From positions 1-64,000 of the forward strand of contig NZ_SSDF01000082.1 of NCBI RefSeq assembly GCF_004794515.1: a stretch of DNA of 64,000 bases. Direction: 5' to 3'. Numbering within the stretch: the stretch's first letter is position 1; each line of letters starts with the position of its first letter. Made by a program: the position numbers and the translations under genes. Below the pieces are notes generated by a model. That model was not told the origin of the DNA. It saw nothing but the letters and a program-made list of their open reading frames with translations, and did no database searches. Positions 46,314-56,067 of the stretch are shown here, piece after piece. This stretch comes from Microbacterium sp. A20. Its GTDB lineage: Bacteria > Actinomycetota > Actinomycetes > Actinomycetales > Microbacteriaceae.

Positions 46314-46958
46314 GTGTACGAGTTCGAGAAGTACCTCGCCCCCTCGCAGCACGAGGTGAACGAGCTCGTGCGTCGCCATCCGTTCGCCCTGATCGTCTCC
46401 AACGGCGGCGGCGCGGCCGGCGCACCGACGGTCACGCACACGCCGATCATCATCGAGCGGATGGCGGAGGACGGCGGCTTCGTCGGCGGTGAGCTCCTGG
46501 GGCACATCGCGCGGAAGAATCCGCAGTGGGAGCAGATCGCCGACGGCGATGCGGTTCTGCTGGTGTTCTCCGGGCCGCACGACTACGTCTCCCCCACGAC
46601 CTATGCCGACGACCCGAACGTGCCGACCTGGGACTATGCCGCGGTGCACCTCACCGCCCGGGTGACCGTGCTGGAAGACCCCGCCGACGGGATGCATGTC
46701 GTGACCCGCACGGTCGCGGAGCTGGAGAGCCTCGAACCCACTGCGTGGGACATGACGAGCTCGCTCCCCACGTTCGAGCGCATCGTCGGGGGGATCGTGT
46801 CGTTCCGCTTCGAGATCCTCGAACAGCGCGCCGTGTTCAAGGTCAGTCAGGACAAGCCCCGCGAGGTCCGTCAGCGCGTCGCGGCCGCATCGCGCGCACG
46901 CGGCTGCCCCTACGGCGACGTCGCCGAGCTCGTGGAGCGCATCGGAGGAGAGGCATGA
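46314..46958 (+). CDS. FMN-binding PaiB-family protein
   Basis: A 214-residue protein of the PaiB (FMN-binding negative transcriptional regulator) family, recognised from YEFEKYLAPSQHEVNELVRRHPFALIVSN, then THTPIIIERM, GHIARKNPQW, VLLVFSGPHDYVSPTTY and PTWDYAAVHLTARV. The fold is a split-barrel flavin-binding protein. The Bacillus namesake is part of a polyamine-acetylation operon, but biochemical function is poorly known. It starts at GTG 46314, two bases after the previous stop, and overlaps the C45 gene by 4 bp. It is more likely an enzyme or flavin chaperone here than a regulator, since a LacI protein already controls the operon. Confidence 0.85.
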   Translation: MYEFEKYLAPSQHEVNELVRRHPFALIVSNGGGAAGAPTVTHTPIIIERMAEDGGFVGGELLGHIARKNPQWEQIADGDAVLLVFSGPHDYVSPTTYADDPNVPTWDYAAVHLTARVTVLEDPADGMHVVTRTVAELESLEPTAWDMTSSLPTFERIVGGIVSFRFEILEQRAVFKVSQDKPREVRQRVAAASRARGCPYGDVAELVERIGGEA

Positions 46959-48052
46959 TCGTCCACGAGTGGACGTCGGAGACGGCCGACCAGCACCACG
47001 AGGGTCGCCGCTTCGGCGCGCACTGGGCGCCGCAGATGCTCGCCGCGCGCGACTCGTACCTGCGACTGTTCGGGCAGTCGGGTGTCTCCGCCGAGCAGGC
47101 GCGGAACATGGCCGACGAGTGCCGCGAGATGATCGAGACGCACGCGCCGGAGGTCGCCGAGGAGTTCCGCGGCGTCGCCGAAGGGAGCGGACTCGCGCTC
47201 ACCGATGTGCACCTGCTCACGGCACGCACCGAGATCCTCGCCCGGATGACTCCGTCGATGGAGTGCTCGACCGCCGTCTACGTGCCGGATGACGCGACGC
47301 CGCCGCGCACCCTGCAGACCTGGGACTGGCACGAGACACTCTCGAACGAGACGGTCGTGCGGCGACTGCACTCGGCGTCCGGCGCCCGGGTGGTGACCTT
47401 CTCCGAATTCGGTCAGCCCGCGAAGATCGGTGTCAACGACCGCGGCCTCGGCGTGCACTTCAACATCCTCCACCATCGCAGCGACGGGACTCAGGCGGGA
47501 GTGCCCGTGCACGTCCTCGCGCGGATGATCCTGGACGGGGCGCGCACAGTGGCCGAGGCCGCCGCGATCGCCCGGTCGGTGCCTCTCGCCGCCTCCAGCG
47601 TGCTCACGGTCGTCTCCTTCGACGGCGAGACACCCGAGGCCGCCGCCGTGGAGGTGTCACCGGCGGGCGTGGCCGTGCTGTCCGCCCCGCGCGGACGGAC
47701 GCTCGCGCACACGAACCACTTCCTCGATGAGACCCTCGCCACGGGTGAGTACTCCCCCTATGAGACGACGAGCGTTCCGCGGTACCGGTGTCTGACCGAT
47801 GCGGGGGAACTCGCCCGCATCGTCGACGACCGCGAACGGGCGCTCGCCTTCGGTGCGATCCCGGAGGCCCCGATCTCGGTCCGCGCTCGGCCCGAGCAGC
47901 CAGAACACCTGCGCTGGGAGACGAAGCTCACGGTCGCGCTCGACGTGGCACGAGGTGCGATCGCCTTCGCCGCCGCCGCGCCGGCCGATGTCGCGACCGC
48001 GGAGTGGCGGCGGGTCGGCGTGGCGGATGAGCTCGTCCCGGCCGGACGGTGA
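46955..48052 (+). CDS. C45-family autoproteolytic acyltransferase/hydrolase
   Basis: A 365-residue Ntn-type amide hydrolase of the C45 family, which includes fungal isopenicillin-N acyltransferase and insect Tan (N-beta-alanyl-dopamine hydrolase). Cys104 in PSMECSTAVY is the expected self-processing nucleophile, and LQTWDWHE is the conserved WDW motif. GVNDRGLGVHFNILHH and the H-x-N-H-F motif (TLAHTNHFLD) follow in the usual order. In this operon it could remove an acyl or beta-alanyl group from an amine, leaving the free amine for the copper amine oxidase. This substrate is inferred. It overlaps both neighbours. Confidence 0.85.
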   Translation: MIVHEWTSETADQHHEGRRFGAHWAPQMLAARDSYLRLFGQSGVSAEQARNMADECREMIETHAPEVAEEFRGVAEGSGLALTDVHLLTARTEILARMTPSMECSTAVYVPDDATPPRTLQTWDWHETLSNETVVRRLHSASGARVVTFSEFGQPAKIGVNDRGLGVHFNILHHRSDGTQAGVPVHVLARMILDGARTVAEAAAIARSVPLAASSVLTVVSFDGETPEAAAVEVSPAGVAVLSAPRGRTLAHTNHFLDETLATGEYSPYETTSVPRYRCLTDAGELARIVDDRERALAFGAIPEAPISVRARPEQPEHLRWETKLTVALDVARGAIAFAAAAPADVATAEWRRVGVADELVPAGR

Positions 48053-48573
48053 GCGGCCTCCTCCATCTCGGTGCGCTCGTCCCCGCCGCGATCGGGGTCG
48101 GCACCCTGGTCCGGATGCGCAGAGACGCCGGTCGAGCCGAGCTCCTCGCGGCCGCACTGATGCTCGTGGGCATGGCGGATGCGATGACGCTGTCGCTCCT
48201 GCCGCCGGTCGTGTGGTTCGCCGCGCTGGTCGCCACGGCTCTCGCCCTCGCCGCAGGGCGCCGGGCGCGCCCCGTCGCCACCGCGCGGCCGGGTGCGATG
48301 CTCTCCACCCACCTCGCCTTCGGAGTGATCTCGACCGCGGCGCTGATCCTCCTCATGCCGGCGATGACGTCATCGGCTCCTGCGGTGCTCGCGCCTTCGC
48401 ACGCGCACGGCGCGAGTTCGACGATGCCGCAGCTGGTGAGCGCGGGTCTGGCGCTGGGCACGCTCGCCCTCACCGTGGTGGCGTTGCGCGCCGAGCGCTC
48501 CTGGCCGCATCGGCTTCATCACGTCACCATGGCCGCGTCCACCGTCGCGATGTGCGCGATCGTCGCCATCTGA
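48049..48573 (+). CDS. Small multi-spanning membrane protein of unknown function
   Basis: A 174-residue protein with about five hydrophobic helices (residues 4-20, 30-52, 55-70, 85-105, 127-147 and a final short one). It is notable for Met and His clusters: ALMLVGMADAMT, the SHAHG loop and the C-terminal HRLHHVTMAAST. Such His/Met patches occur in copper-handling membrane proteins, which would fit a copper-enzyme operon, but I do not recognise the family. Translation starts at GTG, overlapping the C45 gene stop by 4 bp. It is the last gene before the 85-bp repeat. Confidence 0.75.
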   Translation: MSGLLHLGALVPAAIGVGTLVRMRRDAGRAELLAAALMLVGMADAMTLSLLPPVVWFAALVATALALAAGRRARPVATARPGAMLSTHLAFGVISTAALILLMPAMTSSAPAVLAPSHAHGASSTMPQLVSAGLALGTLALTVVALRAERSWPHRLHHVTMAASTVAMCAIVAI

Positions 48574-48593
48574 GGTGCGTCCGTCCTGCCGTT

Positions 48594-48678
48594 CCGAGAC
48601 CCCGTCACAACGTCGAGACCCCGGCCTGCACGCGTCGGCAGGTCGGGGTCTCGGCGAGAAGCGGGGGTTTCGGCGCGG
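48594..48678. repeat. 85-bp palindromic intergenic repeat, copy 2
   Basis: Two mismatches to the copy at 30184-30268. It sits between the convergent ends of the amine operon and purH, 20 bp after one stop and 11 bp before the other. The inner hairpin (48612-48629 with 48638-48655) could act as a bidirectional terminator. Confidence 0.85.
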
Positions 48679-48689
48679 ACGCCGGCCGC

Positions 48690-50297
48690 TCAGTGGAAGA
48701 AGTGACGCTCCCCCGTGAAGAACATCGTGACGCCGGCCTTGCGGGCGGCATCGATGACCTCCTCGTCGCGGACCGATCCGCCGGGCTGCACGATGGCCGT
48801 GACGCCGGCGTCGATCAGCACCTGCGCGCCGTCGGCGAACGGGAAGAACGCGTCCGACGAGGCGACCGAACCGGCGGCACGGTCTCCGGCGCGCTCGACC
48901 GCGAGGCGGCACGAGTCGACGCGGTTGACCTGGCCCATGCCGACGCCGACCGTGGCGTTGTCCTTCGCGAGGACGATCGCGTTCGACTTGACGGCGCGGC
49001 AGGCCTTCCACGCGAAGATGAGGTTCTCCATCTCCTCGTCGCTCGGGCGCTCGCCCGACACGAGCTCCCAGTTCTTCGCGACGGAACCGATGTCGTCCGG
49101 GAAGCGGTCAGCATCCTGCAGCAGCAGTCCGCCCGAGACCAGGCGCACGTCCATGCGCTCCTGCTGCCAGTCCTGCGGGAGCTGCAGCAGACGCAGGTTC
49201 TTCTTTGCCTTGAACACCTCGAGGGCGGCGGGCTCGAACGACGGCGCGACGATGACCTCGGTGAAGATGTCCTTGAGGTTCTCGGCCATCTTGAGGGTCA
49301 CGGTGCCGTTCGCGGCGATGACCCCGCCGTAGGCCGAGACCGGGTCGCACTCGTGCGCACGCAGGTGGGCACTGGCGATCGGGTCGAGGGCGTTCGGGGC
49401 GGTCGTGGCGATGCCGCACGGGTTGGCGTGCTTGATGATCGCGACAGCCGGCTTGACCATGTCGTACGCGGCACGCAGCGCGGCATCCGCGTCGACGTAG
49501 TTGTTGTACGACATCTCCTTGCCCTGCAGCTGGGTGGCCTGGGCGATGCCGTGACCGCCGGCGCGGGTGTAGATCGCGCCGCGCTGGTGCGAGTTCTCGC
49601 CGTAGCGGAGGGTCGCGAGGCGCTCGGCCTGGATCGTGAGGTGTGCGGGCAGGTCGCCGGGCTCGGTGAGCGTGCCCTCGGCAAACCACTGGGCCACCGC
49701 GGTGTCGTAGGCGGCGGTGTGCGCGAAGGCGCGGGCCGCGAGCTCGCGACGCTGCGCGACGGAGGTGCCGCCGGCGGCGACGGCCTCTACGATCGCGGGG
49801 TATGACTGCGGCGACACGACGATCGCGACGTTGGCGTGGTTCTTCGCCGCGGCGCGCACCATGGCGGGGCCGCCGATGTCGATCTGCTCGACCACGTCGT
49901 CGCCGACCGCGCCCGAGGCGACGGTCTCGACGAACGGATACAGGTTCACCACGACGAGCTCAAACGGCGCGATGTCGAGCTCCTCGAGCTGACGCTCGTG
50001 CTCCTCGAGGCGCAGGTCGGCGAGCAGGCCTCCGTGGACCTTCGGGTGCAGCGTCTTCACGCGACCGTCGAGCATCTCGGCGACGCCGGTGACGGCGGCG
50101 ACATCGGTCACCGTGAAGCCGGCATCGCGAATGGTCGCGGCCGTCGACCCGGTCGAGACGATCTCCACCCCGGCCTCGGCGAGAGCCGCGGCGAGGACGA
50201 GCAGGTCGGTCTTGTCGCTCACCGAGACGAGCGCGCGCCGGATCGGCACGGTGTCGCGATCGCGGTAGAGCGTGGGGTCGTGGCGGGGGCCGGCCAT
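48690..50297 (-). CDS. purH: Bifunctional AICAR transformylase/IMP cyclohydrolase
   Basis: A 535-residue enzyme for the last two steps of IMP synthesis. The N-terminal cyclohydrolase domain (about 18-160) includes [28 protein letters not shown] and [15 protein letters not shown]. The C-terminal AICAR transformylase carries [41 protein letters not shown] and the closing [19 protein letters not shown] motif ([18 protein letters not shown]). AAGGAG lies 6 bp before the ATG. It follows purN with a 35-bp gap, in the same order as in mycobacteria. Confidence 0.98.
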   Translation of the reverse strand: MAGPRHDPTLYRDRDTVPIRRALVSVSDKTDLLVLAAALAEAGVEIVSTGSTAATIRDAGFTVTDVAAVTGVAEMLDGRVKTLHPKVHGGLLADLRLEEHERQLEELDIAPFELVVVNLYPFVETVASGAVGDDVVEQIDIGGPAMVRAAAKNHANVAIVVSPQSYPAIVEAVAAGGTSVAQRRELAARAFAHTAAYDTAVAQWFAEGTLTEPGDLPAHLTIQAERLATLRYGENSHQRGAIYTRAGGHGIAQATQLQGKEMSYNNYVDADAALRAAYDMVKPAVAIIKHANPCGIATTAPNALDPIASAHLRAHECDPVSAYGGVIAANGTVTLKMAENLKDIFTEVIVAPSFEPAALEVFKAKKNLRLLQLPQDWQQERMDVRLVSGGLLLQDADRFPDDIGSVAKNWELVSGERPSDEEMENLIFAWKACRAVKSNAIVLAKDNATVGVGMGQVNRVDSCRLAVERAGDRAAGSVASSDAFFPFADGAQVLIDAGVTAIVQPGGSVRDEEVIDAARKAGVTMFFTGERHFFH

Positions 50298-50332
50298 GAT
50301 GGGCTCCTTCGTGCGGGGGCGTCGGGTGGGGG

Positions 50333-50920
50333 TCAGGAAGAAGAGGTGAGGGGAAGGTCGCCGGTGGCGATCCCGCGGACGACGTCGATGAGCAGACGTC
50401 GTTCGACGGGCTTGATGCGCTCGTGCAGGCTGTGCTCGGTGTCACCCTCGAGCACGGGCACGCGCTCCTGGGCGAGGATCGGTCCGGAGTCGACACCGTC
50501 GTCGACGACGATCACGCTGGCACCGGTCTCGGTGACGCCCGCGGCGAGCGCGTCGCGGACGCCGTGCGCTCCGGGGAACTCCGGCAGGTATGCCGGGTGC
50601 GTGTTGATAAGGCGCGGCGAGTACTGCGCGACGAGCGACGGCGGCAGCAGGCGCATGAGTCCGCTCAGCACCACGAGGTCGGGGTTCCAGACGGCGAGCT
50701 GGCGGGCGAGCTCTTCACCCCAGGCCTCACGGCTCTCGTGCTCGTGCCACGGCACCGTGAAACTGGGGATGCCGAACTCCTCGGCGTGGGCCAGCCCGTC
50801 GGCTTCGCGGTCGGCACCCACGACGATCACCCTGGCGGGGAAATCGGGATGACGAGCGGCCTCGAGGAGGGCGCGAAGGTTCGAGCCGGTGCCCGAGATG
50901 AGAACGGCGACCGTGAGCAC
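50333..50920 (-). CDS. purN: Phosphoribosylglycinamide formyltransferase
   Basis: A 195-residue 10-formyltetrahydrofolate-dependent GAR transformylase, the third step of purine synthesis. Signatures are [16 protein letters not shown] at the N terminus, [16 protein letters not shown] with the catalytic His, and [16 protein letters not shown] with the catalytic Asp. It starts at GTG 50920 with a leaderless -10 box 6 bp upstream. It probably forms an operon with purH. Confidence 0.97.
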   Translation of the reverse strand: MLTVAVLISGTGSNLRALLEAARHPDFPARVIVVGADREADGLAHAEEFGIPSFTVPWHEHESREAWGEELARQLAVWNPDLVVLSGLMRLLPPSLVAQYSPRLINTHPAYLPEFPGAHGVRDALAAGVTETGASVIVVDDGVDSGPILAQERVPVLEGDTEHSLHERIKPVERRLLIDVVRGIATGDLPLTSSS

Positions 50921-50926
50921 GCGCCC

Positions 50927-50932
50927 AGTCTA
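50927..50932 (-). promoter_or_regulatory. -10 box of a leaderless promoter for purN-purH
   Basis: TAGACT on the minus strand, 6 bp before the GTG start at 50920. Confidence 0.5.
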
Positions 50933-50985
50933 CCGGGGTGTGCATACTGCTCCCGCCCGGTGTCCGGACCGCTCGCATGTCGTCG

Positions 50986-52377
50986 TCAGTCGCGCGGTTC
51001 CGCAGGATTCCGCGGCGGCGGGAGGAACCCGCGCACGTCATCGAGCGGAGCCGTGTCGTCCGCGGCGGACACGCCCGCGGAGGGCGCACCGGATGCCTCT
51101 CCCGCGATGACGACGGCGTTCGGGTCGAGCTCGGTCATCTCGGCGATCCAGCGGTCGGTCCGTTCCTCGGCGAGCTCATCGCGGTTCCGAGGAGAGAGCA
51201 GGAGGATGGCAGCCCCCACGAGAACCTCCGCGCCGAGCGCGAGAGCGAACGGATAGACCGCCGGCCCGACGACCGCCAGCCGCCCCGGACCCATCGAGCC
51301 GTTCGCGAGGGCCGCGGCGAGACCGCCGATCCCCGCGCTCAGGGCCGCGATGCCGACGGCGATCACCGCACGCTGCAGCATCCCGAGCGGCGTGCCCTCC
51401 CAGACGAGGCGCGAGCGCACCGCCCAGCCGGCGAACGCACCGGCGGCGATGGGGATGAGCACGACGATCAGCATCCAGATCGAGCTGTTCTCCGGCAGCA
51501 GCCCGAACACGGGGATGCCGGGGACCACACCGAGCTGCGTACCCGCGGGCGACACCGCCGTTCCGGCACCGACCGCGAAGCCGGGACCGGCGATCCACGC
51601 CGCCGTCCACACGAGCATGGTCGGCAGGTAGGCGAGCTGGGCGAGCGTCATCACCGTCGCGCCGAGGGCGTCGACCCTGGCGGTCTGGAACAGCGCCACC
51701 ACCTCGCCGCCGCGGAACAAGACGGTCACAGCCAGGGCGAGGGCGGATGCGCCGGCGACCCCGACGAGCGCGAAGGCCGCCCCGCGCACGATCGCCGCCG
51801 GAACGGGCGCCCAGTCCTCGCGGGCGTCGAACCAGTCGTGCAGGCGGTCGAGGATGCCGCCGTCGCCGTCCTCCCACGCGACACGCACCGCCCCGCAGAG
51901 CACACCCACGAGGTAGACCGCGGCAGGCAGGATGATCGCCGGCGCCAACGGCGTCTGCGCCGCCTGCAGCCGTGCGCTCAGCGCGACCGCCACGGAGATG
52001 AGGGTGAACACCGCGGCTCCGGTGAGCGAGCCCAGCAGCCACGCGCCCGCCTTCGCCGCCCTGCTGCCCGAACGCGCGGCGAAGAGCAGTGTGAACAGGA
52101 GGAAGGCGAGCGGTGTGATCGACACGACGAAGTTCGCCGCCGCGGGTGGGATCGCGAGCGCGACCAGGAGCGCGTCCGGGATCGTGATCGTCAGCGGAAC
52201 TCCGTGACCGAACTCCCAGAGGGTCCCGGTGAGCGGCCAGAGCGCCCCCCAGTCGGCCGTGACCCCGAAGGCGACCGTCCATAGCAGCGTCAGCGGTGCC
52301 AGCAGCACGACGAGACCGACCGCCGCGGCGATGGCGGCGTCGAAGGCGGCGAGGAGCGCGACGAGGAGGCGTTGCAT
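50986..52377 (-). CDS. DUF6350/PerM-type multi-spanning membrane protein
   Basis: A 463-residue protein with about ten predicted membrane helices and a 70-residue acidic, Pro-rich C-terminal tail (DELAEERTDRW to the end). Its place next to purN-purH matches Rv0955 (perM) of Mycobacterium tuberculosis, a membrane protein linked to cell division and persistence. I rely on this synteny and the overall form (LLVALLAAFDAAIAAAVGLV near the start, MLIVVLIPIAAGAFAGWAVR late). It is separated from purN by 65 bp and has its own upstream -10-like TAGTCT about 9 bp from the ATG. Confidence 0.8.
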   Translation of the reverse strand: MQRLLVALLAAFDAAIAAAVGLVVLLAPLTLLWTVAFGVTADWGALWPLTGTLWEFGHGVPLTITIPDALLVALAIPPAAANFVVSITPLAFLLFTLLFAARSGSRAAKAGAWLLGSLTGAAVFTLISVAVALSARLQAAQTPLAPAIILPAAVYLVGVLCGAVRVAWEDGDGGILDRLHDWFDAREDWAPVPAAIVRGAAFALVGVAGASALALAVTVLFRGGEVVALFQTARVDALGATVMTLAQLAYLPTMLVWTAAWIAGPGFAVGAGTAVSPAGTQLGVVPGIPVFGLLPENSSIWMLIVVLIPIAAGAFAGWAVRSRLVWEGTPLGMLQRAVIAVGIAALSAGIGGLAAALANGSMGPGRLAVVGPAVYPFALALGAEVLVGAAILLLSPRNRDELAEERTDRWIAEMTELDPNAVVIAGEASGAPSAGVSAADDTAPLDDVRGFLPPPRNPAEPRD

Positions 52378-52443
52378 AGCGTTTCGAGACTACGACGAGT
52401 TGCCGACGAAGCCCTGGGGGCGCGCGTGGGGTCGGCGACACGA

Positions 52444-52460
52444 TAGCGTTTCTCCGGAGG
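52444..52460 (+). promoter_or_regulatory. -10 box and ribosome site of the NCS2 permease gene
   Basis: TAGCGT (52444-52449) followed by GGAGG (52456-52460), 7 bp before the ATG at 52468. Unlike many genes here, this one has a short leader with a strong ribosome site. Confidence 0.45.
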
Positions 52461-52467
52461 TTTCCCG

Positions 52468-53943
52468 ATGACAACTGCCCCGCCCGCCCCGGCATCCACC
52501 GAGCCCAAGAACTCGCTCGACCGCTTCTTCGAGATCAGCAAGCGCGGATCGACGATCGGTACCGAGATCCGAGGGGGTCTGGTGACGTTCGTCACTATGG
52601 CCTACATCGTGATCCTGAACCCGATCATCCTCTCCGGCAAGCCCGACGTCGCCGGGAACATGCTCGAGTTCAACGCCGTCGGAGCCGCCACCGCGCTGAC
52701 CGCCGGTGTGATGACGATCCTGTTCGGTCTCGTCACGCGCCTCCCGTTCGGTTTCGCCGCCGGCCTCGGCATCAACGCCTTCGTCGCGTTCTCGGTCGTC
52801 GGCCAGGTGACCTGGCCCGAGGCCATGGCCCTGGTGATGATCAACGGTGTCGTCATCGTGCTGCTCGCCGCCACCGGGCTCCGGAAGGCGATCTTCGACG
52901 CCGTGCCTTTCCAGCTGAAGATCGCGATCACGGTCGGCATCGGCCTGTTCATCGCCTTCATCGGCTTCGTCAACTCCGGCTTCGTCACCGCGACCGGCGC
53001 CTCGTCGCCGCCCGTCGGCCTCGGGGTCAACGGCTCGGTCGCGACCGTGCCGACGCTGCTCTTCGTGATCACGCTCCTGCTCACGGGCATCCTCGTCGCG
53101 CTCAAGATCAAGGGCGGCATGCTGATCGGCCTCATCGGCGGCACGGTGCTCGCCGTGATCGTCGAGGCGATCTGGCACATCGGAGCCCGCGGCTTCGACG
53201 ACGAGGGCAACGTGGTCAATCCGGGCGGCTGGGGACTCACCGTCCCGGCGCTGAACGGCTCCCCCGTGGGCATTCCCGACCTCAGCCTGATCGGCGCGGT
53301 CGACTTCAGCTTCGACCTCGGCAAGGTCAGCCTCGTGGCGATCGTGATGATCGTCTTCACCCTGCTGTTCACCAACTTCTTCGACGCCATGGGCACCATG
53401 ACCGGCCTTGCGAAGGAGGCCAACCTCGCCGACGACAACGGCGACTTCCCCCGCATCAAGTCGGCACTGGTCGTCGAGGGTGTCGGTGCGATCGCCGGTG
53501 GAGCGACCTCGTCGTCGTCGAGCACGGTCTTCATCGAGTCCGGTGCCGGCATCGGCGAGGGTGCGCGCACGGGTCTCGCGAACGTCGTGACCGGCGTGGT
53601 CTTCCTGATCGCGATGTTCCTGACGCCTCTGACGTCGATCGTTCCGACCGAGATCGCCGCCGCCGCGCTGATCATCGTCGGAGCGATGATGATGGCGCAG
53701 ATCCGCTACATCGACTTCAGCGACTTCCGCGTGCTGCTGCCGGTCTTCCTCACCGTCTCGGTCATGCCGCTGACCTACTCGATCGCGAACGGCATCGGCG
53801 CGGGCTTCGTGAGCTGGGTGCTCATCCACGCGTTCTCCGGCAAGGCAAAGACCATCAGCCCGCTGCTGTGGGTGGTCGGCGCCGGCTTCCTGATCTTCTT
53901 CGCCCGAGGGCCCATCGAGGCGCTTTTCGGCGTCGGGATCTGA
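52468..53943 (+). CDS. NCS2-family purine permease (AzgA/PbuG type)
   Basis: A 491-residue transporter with 12-14 helices. The N-terminal signature FEISKRGSTIGTEIRGGLVTFVTMAYIVILNP is typical of the AzgA (COG2252) branch that takes up adenine, guanine or hypoxanthine with protons. The substrate-site segment TNFFDAMGTMTGLAKEANL and the later GAGIGEGARTGLANVVTGVVFL are present. It lies next to purine-synthesis genes but has its own promoter. It is followed by a strong hairpin terminator. Confidence 0.92.
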   Translation: MTTAPPAPASTEPKNSLDRFFEISKRGSTIGTEIRGGLVTFVTMAYIVILNPIILSGKPDVAGNMLEFNAVGAATALTAGVMTILFGLVTRLPFGFAAGLGINAFVAFSVVGQVTWPEAMALVMINGVVIVLLAATGLRKAIFDAVPFQLKIAITVGIGLFIAFIGFVNSGFVTATGASSPPVGLGVNGSVATVPTLLFVITLLLTGILVALKIKGGMLIGLIGGTVLAVIVEAIWHIGARGFDDEGNVVNPGGWGLTVPALNGSPVGIPDLSLIGAVDFSFDLGKVSLVAIVMIVFTLLFTNFFDAMGTMTGLAKEANLADDNGDFPRIKSALVVEGVGAIAGGATSSSSSTVFIESGAGIGEGARTGLANVVTGVVFLIAMFLTPLTSIVPTEIAAAALIIVGAMMMAQIRYIDFSDFRVLLPVFLTVSVMPLTYSIANGIGAGFVSWVLIHAFSGKAKTISPLLWVVGAGFLIFFARGPIEALFGVGI

Positions 53944-53956
53944 CCCGAAGCTGCAC

Positions 53957-53990
53957 AAGAGGGGCGGATGCTGCGGCATCCGCCCCTCTT
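53957..53990. terminator. Bidirectional terminator between the NCS2 permease and the VOC gene
   Basis: A perfect 15-bp stem (53957-53971 with 53976-53990) closing on TGCG. The 3' side ends CTCTTTC. It lies 13 bp past the permease stop and 6 bp past the VOC stop on the other strand. Confidence 0.85.
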
Positions 53991-53996
53991 TCGTGC

Positions 53997-54401
53997 TCAG
54001 CTCCCGTACGCGGCAGCGAACTCGGCGGACGGCTCGATCGGCTCGATCACGTCGATCAGCACACCGCCGGGAGCCTCGACGATGAAGTGCCGCTGCCCGA
54101 AGGCCTCGTCCCGCAACGGCAGTCGCTCCGCCAGCCCCCGCTCCGCGACCAGCCGTGCATGCTCGGCTGCGGCATCGGGGACCTCGACGTTGAGCAGCAG
54201 TCCGCTCACGGGCTGGCGGAACCCGTGCGGGATGGTCTCGTGCGTGCGGTCGAGGATCGCGAGCTCACCGCCGTCGAAGCGCAAGCTCACGTACCAGTCG
54301 GCCTCGAAGGTCACTTCGAACCCGAGTTCCTCGCGATAGAACCGCGCCGCCTCGGCGACGTCGTCCACCATGAGCACCGGATAGAAGCTCGTGATCTCCA
54401 T
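53997..54401 (-). CDS. VOC-family (glyoxalase/bleomycin resistance-like) protein
   Basis: A 134-residue vicinal-oxygen-chelate fold protein with two beta-alpha-beta3 modules: [26 protein letters not shown] and [23 protein letters not shown], then [17 protein letters not shown]. Members include glyoxalases, dioxygenases and antibiotic-binding proteins; the activity here is unknown. Two ATGs abut (54404 and 54401); the second has better spacing from AGGGGAG. It is divergent from a TetR gene across a strong inverted repeat, so the TetR protein likely controls it. Confidence 0.88.
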   Translation of the reverse strand: MEITSFYPVLMVDDVAEAARFYREELGFEVTFEADWYVSLRFDGGELAILDRTHETIPHGFRQPVSGLLLNVEVPDAAAEHARLVAERGLAERLPLRDEAFGQRHFIVEAPGGVLIDVIEPIEPSAEFAAAYGS

Positions 54402-54420
54402 CATCTCCCCTTTACATACA

Positions 54421-54456
54421 GTGTGTTTGTATCCTTAGGCTAGAATACATACACAC
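54421..54456. promoter_or_regulatory. TetR-type operator between the VOC and TetR genes
   Basis: GTGTGTTTGTAT (54421-54432) and ATACATACACAC (54445-54456) are inverted repeats matching at 11 of 12 positions. The 12-bp spacer contains TAGGCT. A smaller dyad ATACA-N7-TGTAT overlaps the left arm. The site covers the -10 region of both genes, so one repressor would close both. Confidence 0.7.
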
Positions 54457-54474
54457 CGCACGTAAAGGAACCCC

Positions 54475-55053
54475 ATGCCCCGAGCATCCGCCGCAGAAGC
54501 GGCTGAGACCGCACGCCGGATCCTCGACGTCGCCACCGCGCACTTCGCCGAACACGGATACGCCGCAGCGTCCGTCGACGAGATCGCCCAGGCGGCCGGT
54601 GTCACCCGCGGCGCCGTCTACCACCACTACTCGTCGAAGCCGCTGCTCTTCGCCGCCGTCGCTGCCGCACAGCAGGAGGTCGTCGCCGCAGCCATCGTCG
54701 CGGCAACCACGGACAGCACACCCGACACCGCACTCCGCGACGGCAGCCACGCCTTCCTCGACGCCATCACCCGAGGAGCGGCCTCGCGCGTACTGCTCGT
54801 CGACGGACCAGCGGTGCTGGGGTGGGAGGGGTGGCGGCAGCTCGACGCAGATGGCCCCGAGCAGGAGCTGCGCACCGGGCTGCGCGAGGCCGGGGTCTCC
54901 CCTGCGCTCCTCGAGCCGCTCACCGCAGCGCTGTCCGGAGCGATGAACGAACTCGCGCTCTGGCTGGCCGCGCATGCGAACGACGCCGACGCCCGGGAGC
55001 ACGCCCACGGAGCCCTCGACGGCATCCTGGACGCCGTCGCTCCTCGGCGCTGA
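54475..55053 (+). CDS. TetR-family transcriptional regulator
   Basis: A 192-residue TetR protein. The helix-turn-helix is ARRILDVATAHFAEHGYAAASVDEIAQAAGVTRGAVYHHYSSK at about residues 11-53, ending in the usual YHHY. The C-terminal ligand domain holds ITRGAASRVLLVDGPAVLGWEGWRQLD, a pattern seen in a widespread TetR_C-type subgroup. The divergent VOC gene and the 36-bp inverted repeat suggest it represses VOC and itself. AAGGAA precedes the start. Confidence 0.92.
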   Translation: MPRASAAEAAETARRILDVATAHFAEHGYAAASVDEIAQAAGVTRGAVYHHYSSKPLLFAAVAAAQQEVVAAAIVAATTDSTPDTALRDGSHAFLDAITRGAASRVLLVDGPAVLGWEGWRQLDADGPEQELRTGLREAGVSPALLEPLTAALSGAMNELALWLAAHANDADAREHAHGALDGILDAVAPRR

Positions 55054-55097
55054 CTCGTCCAGCACTCCCCCACGCCCCACCGCCGGCGCGCATGAAA

Positions 55098-55127
55098 GAA
55101 GGCCCCGGAGTGGAGTCCGGGGCCTTC
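55098..55127. terminator. Bidirectional terminator between the TetR gene and sucD
   Basis: GAAGGCCCCGGA, loop GTGGAG, TCCGGGGCCTTC, a perfect 12-bp stem, 44 bp past the TetR stop and 19 bp past the sucD stop. Confidence 0.8.
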
Positions 55128-55146
55128 AGATCAAGCGTAGCTCAGA

Positions 55147-56061
<915 letters not shown>

Positions 56062-56067
56062 TCAGTC

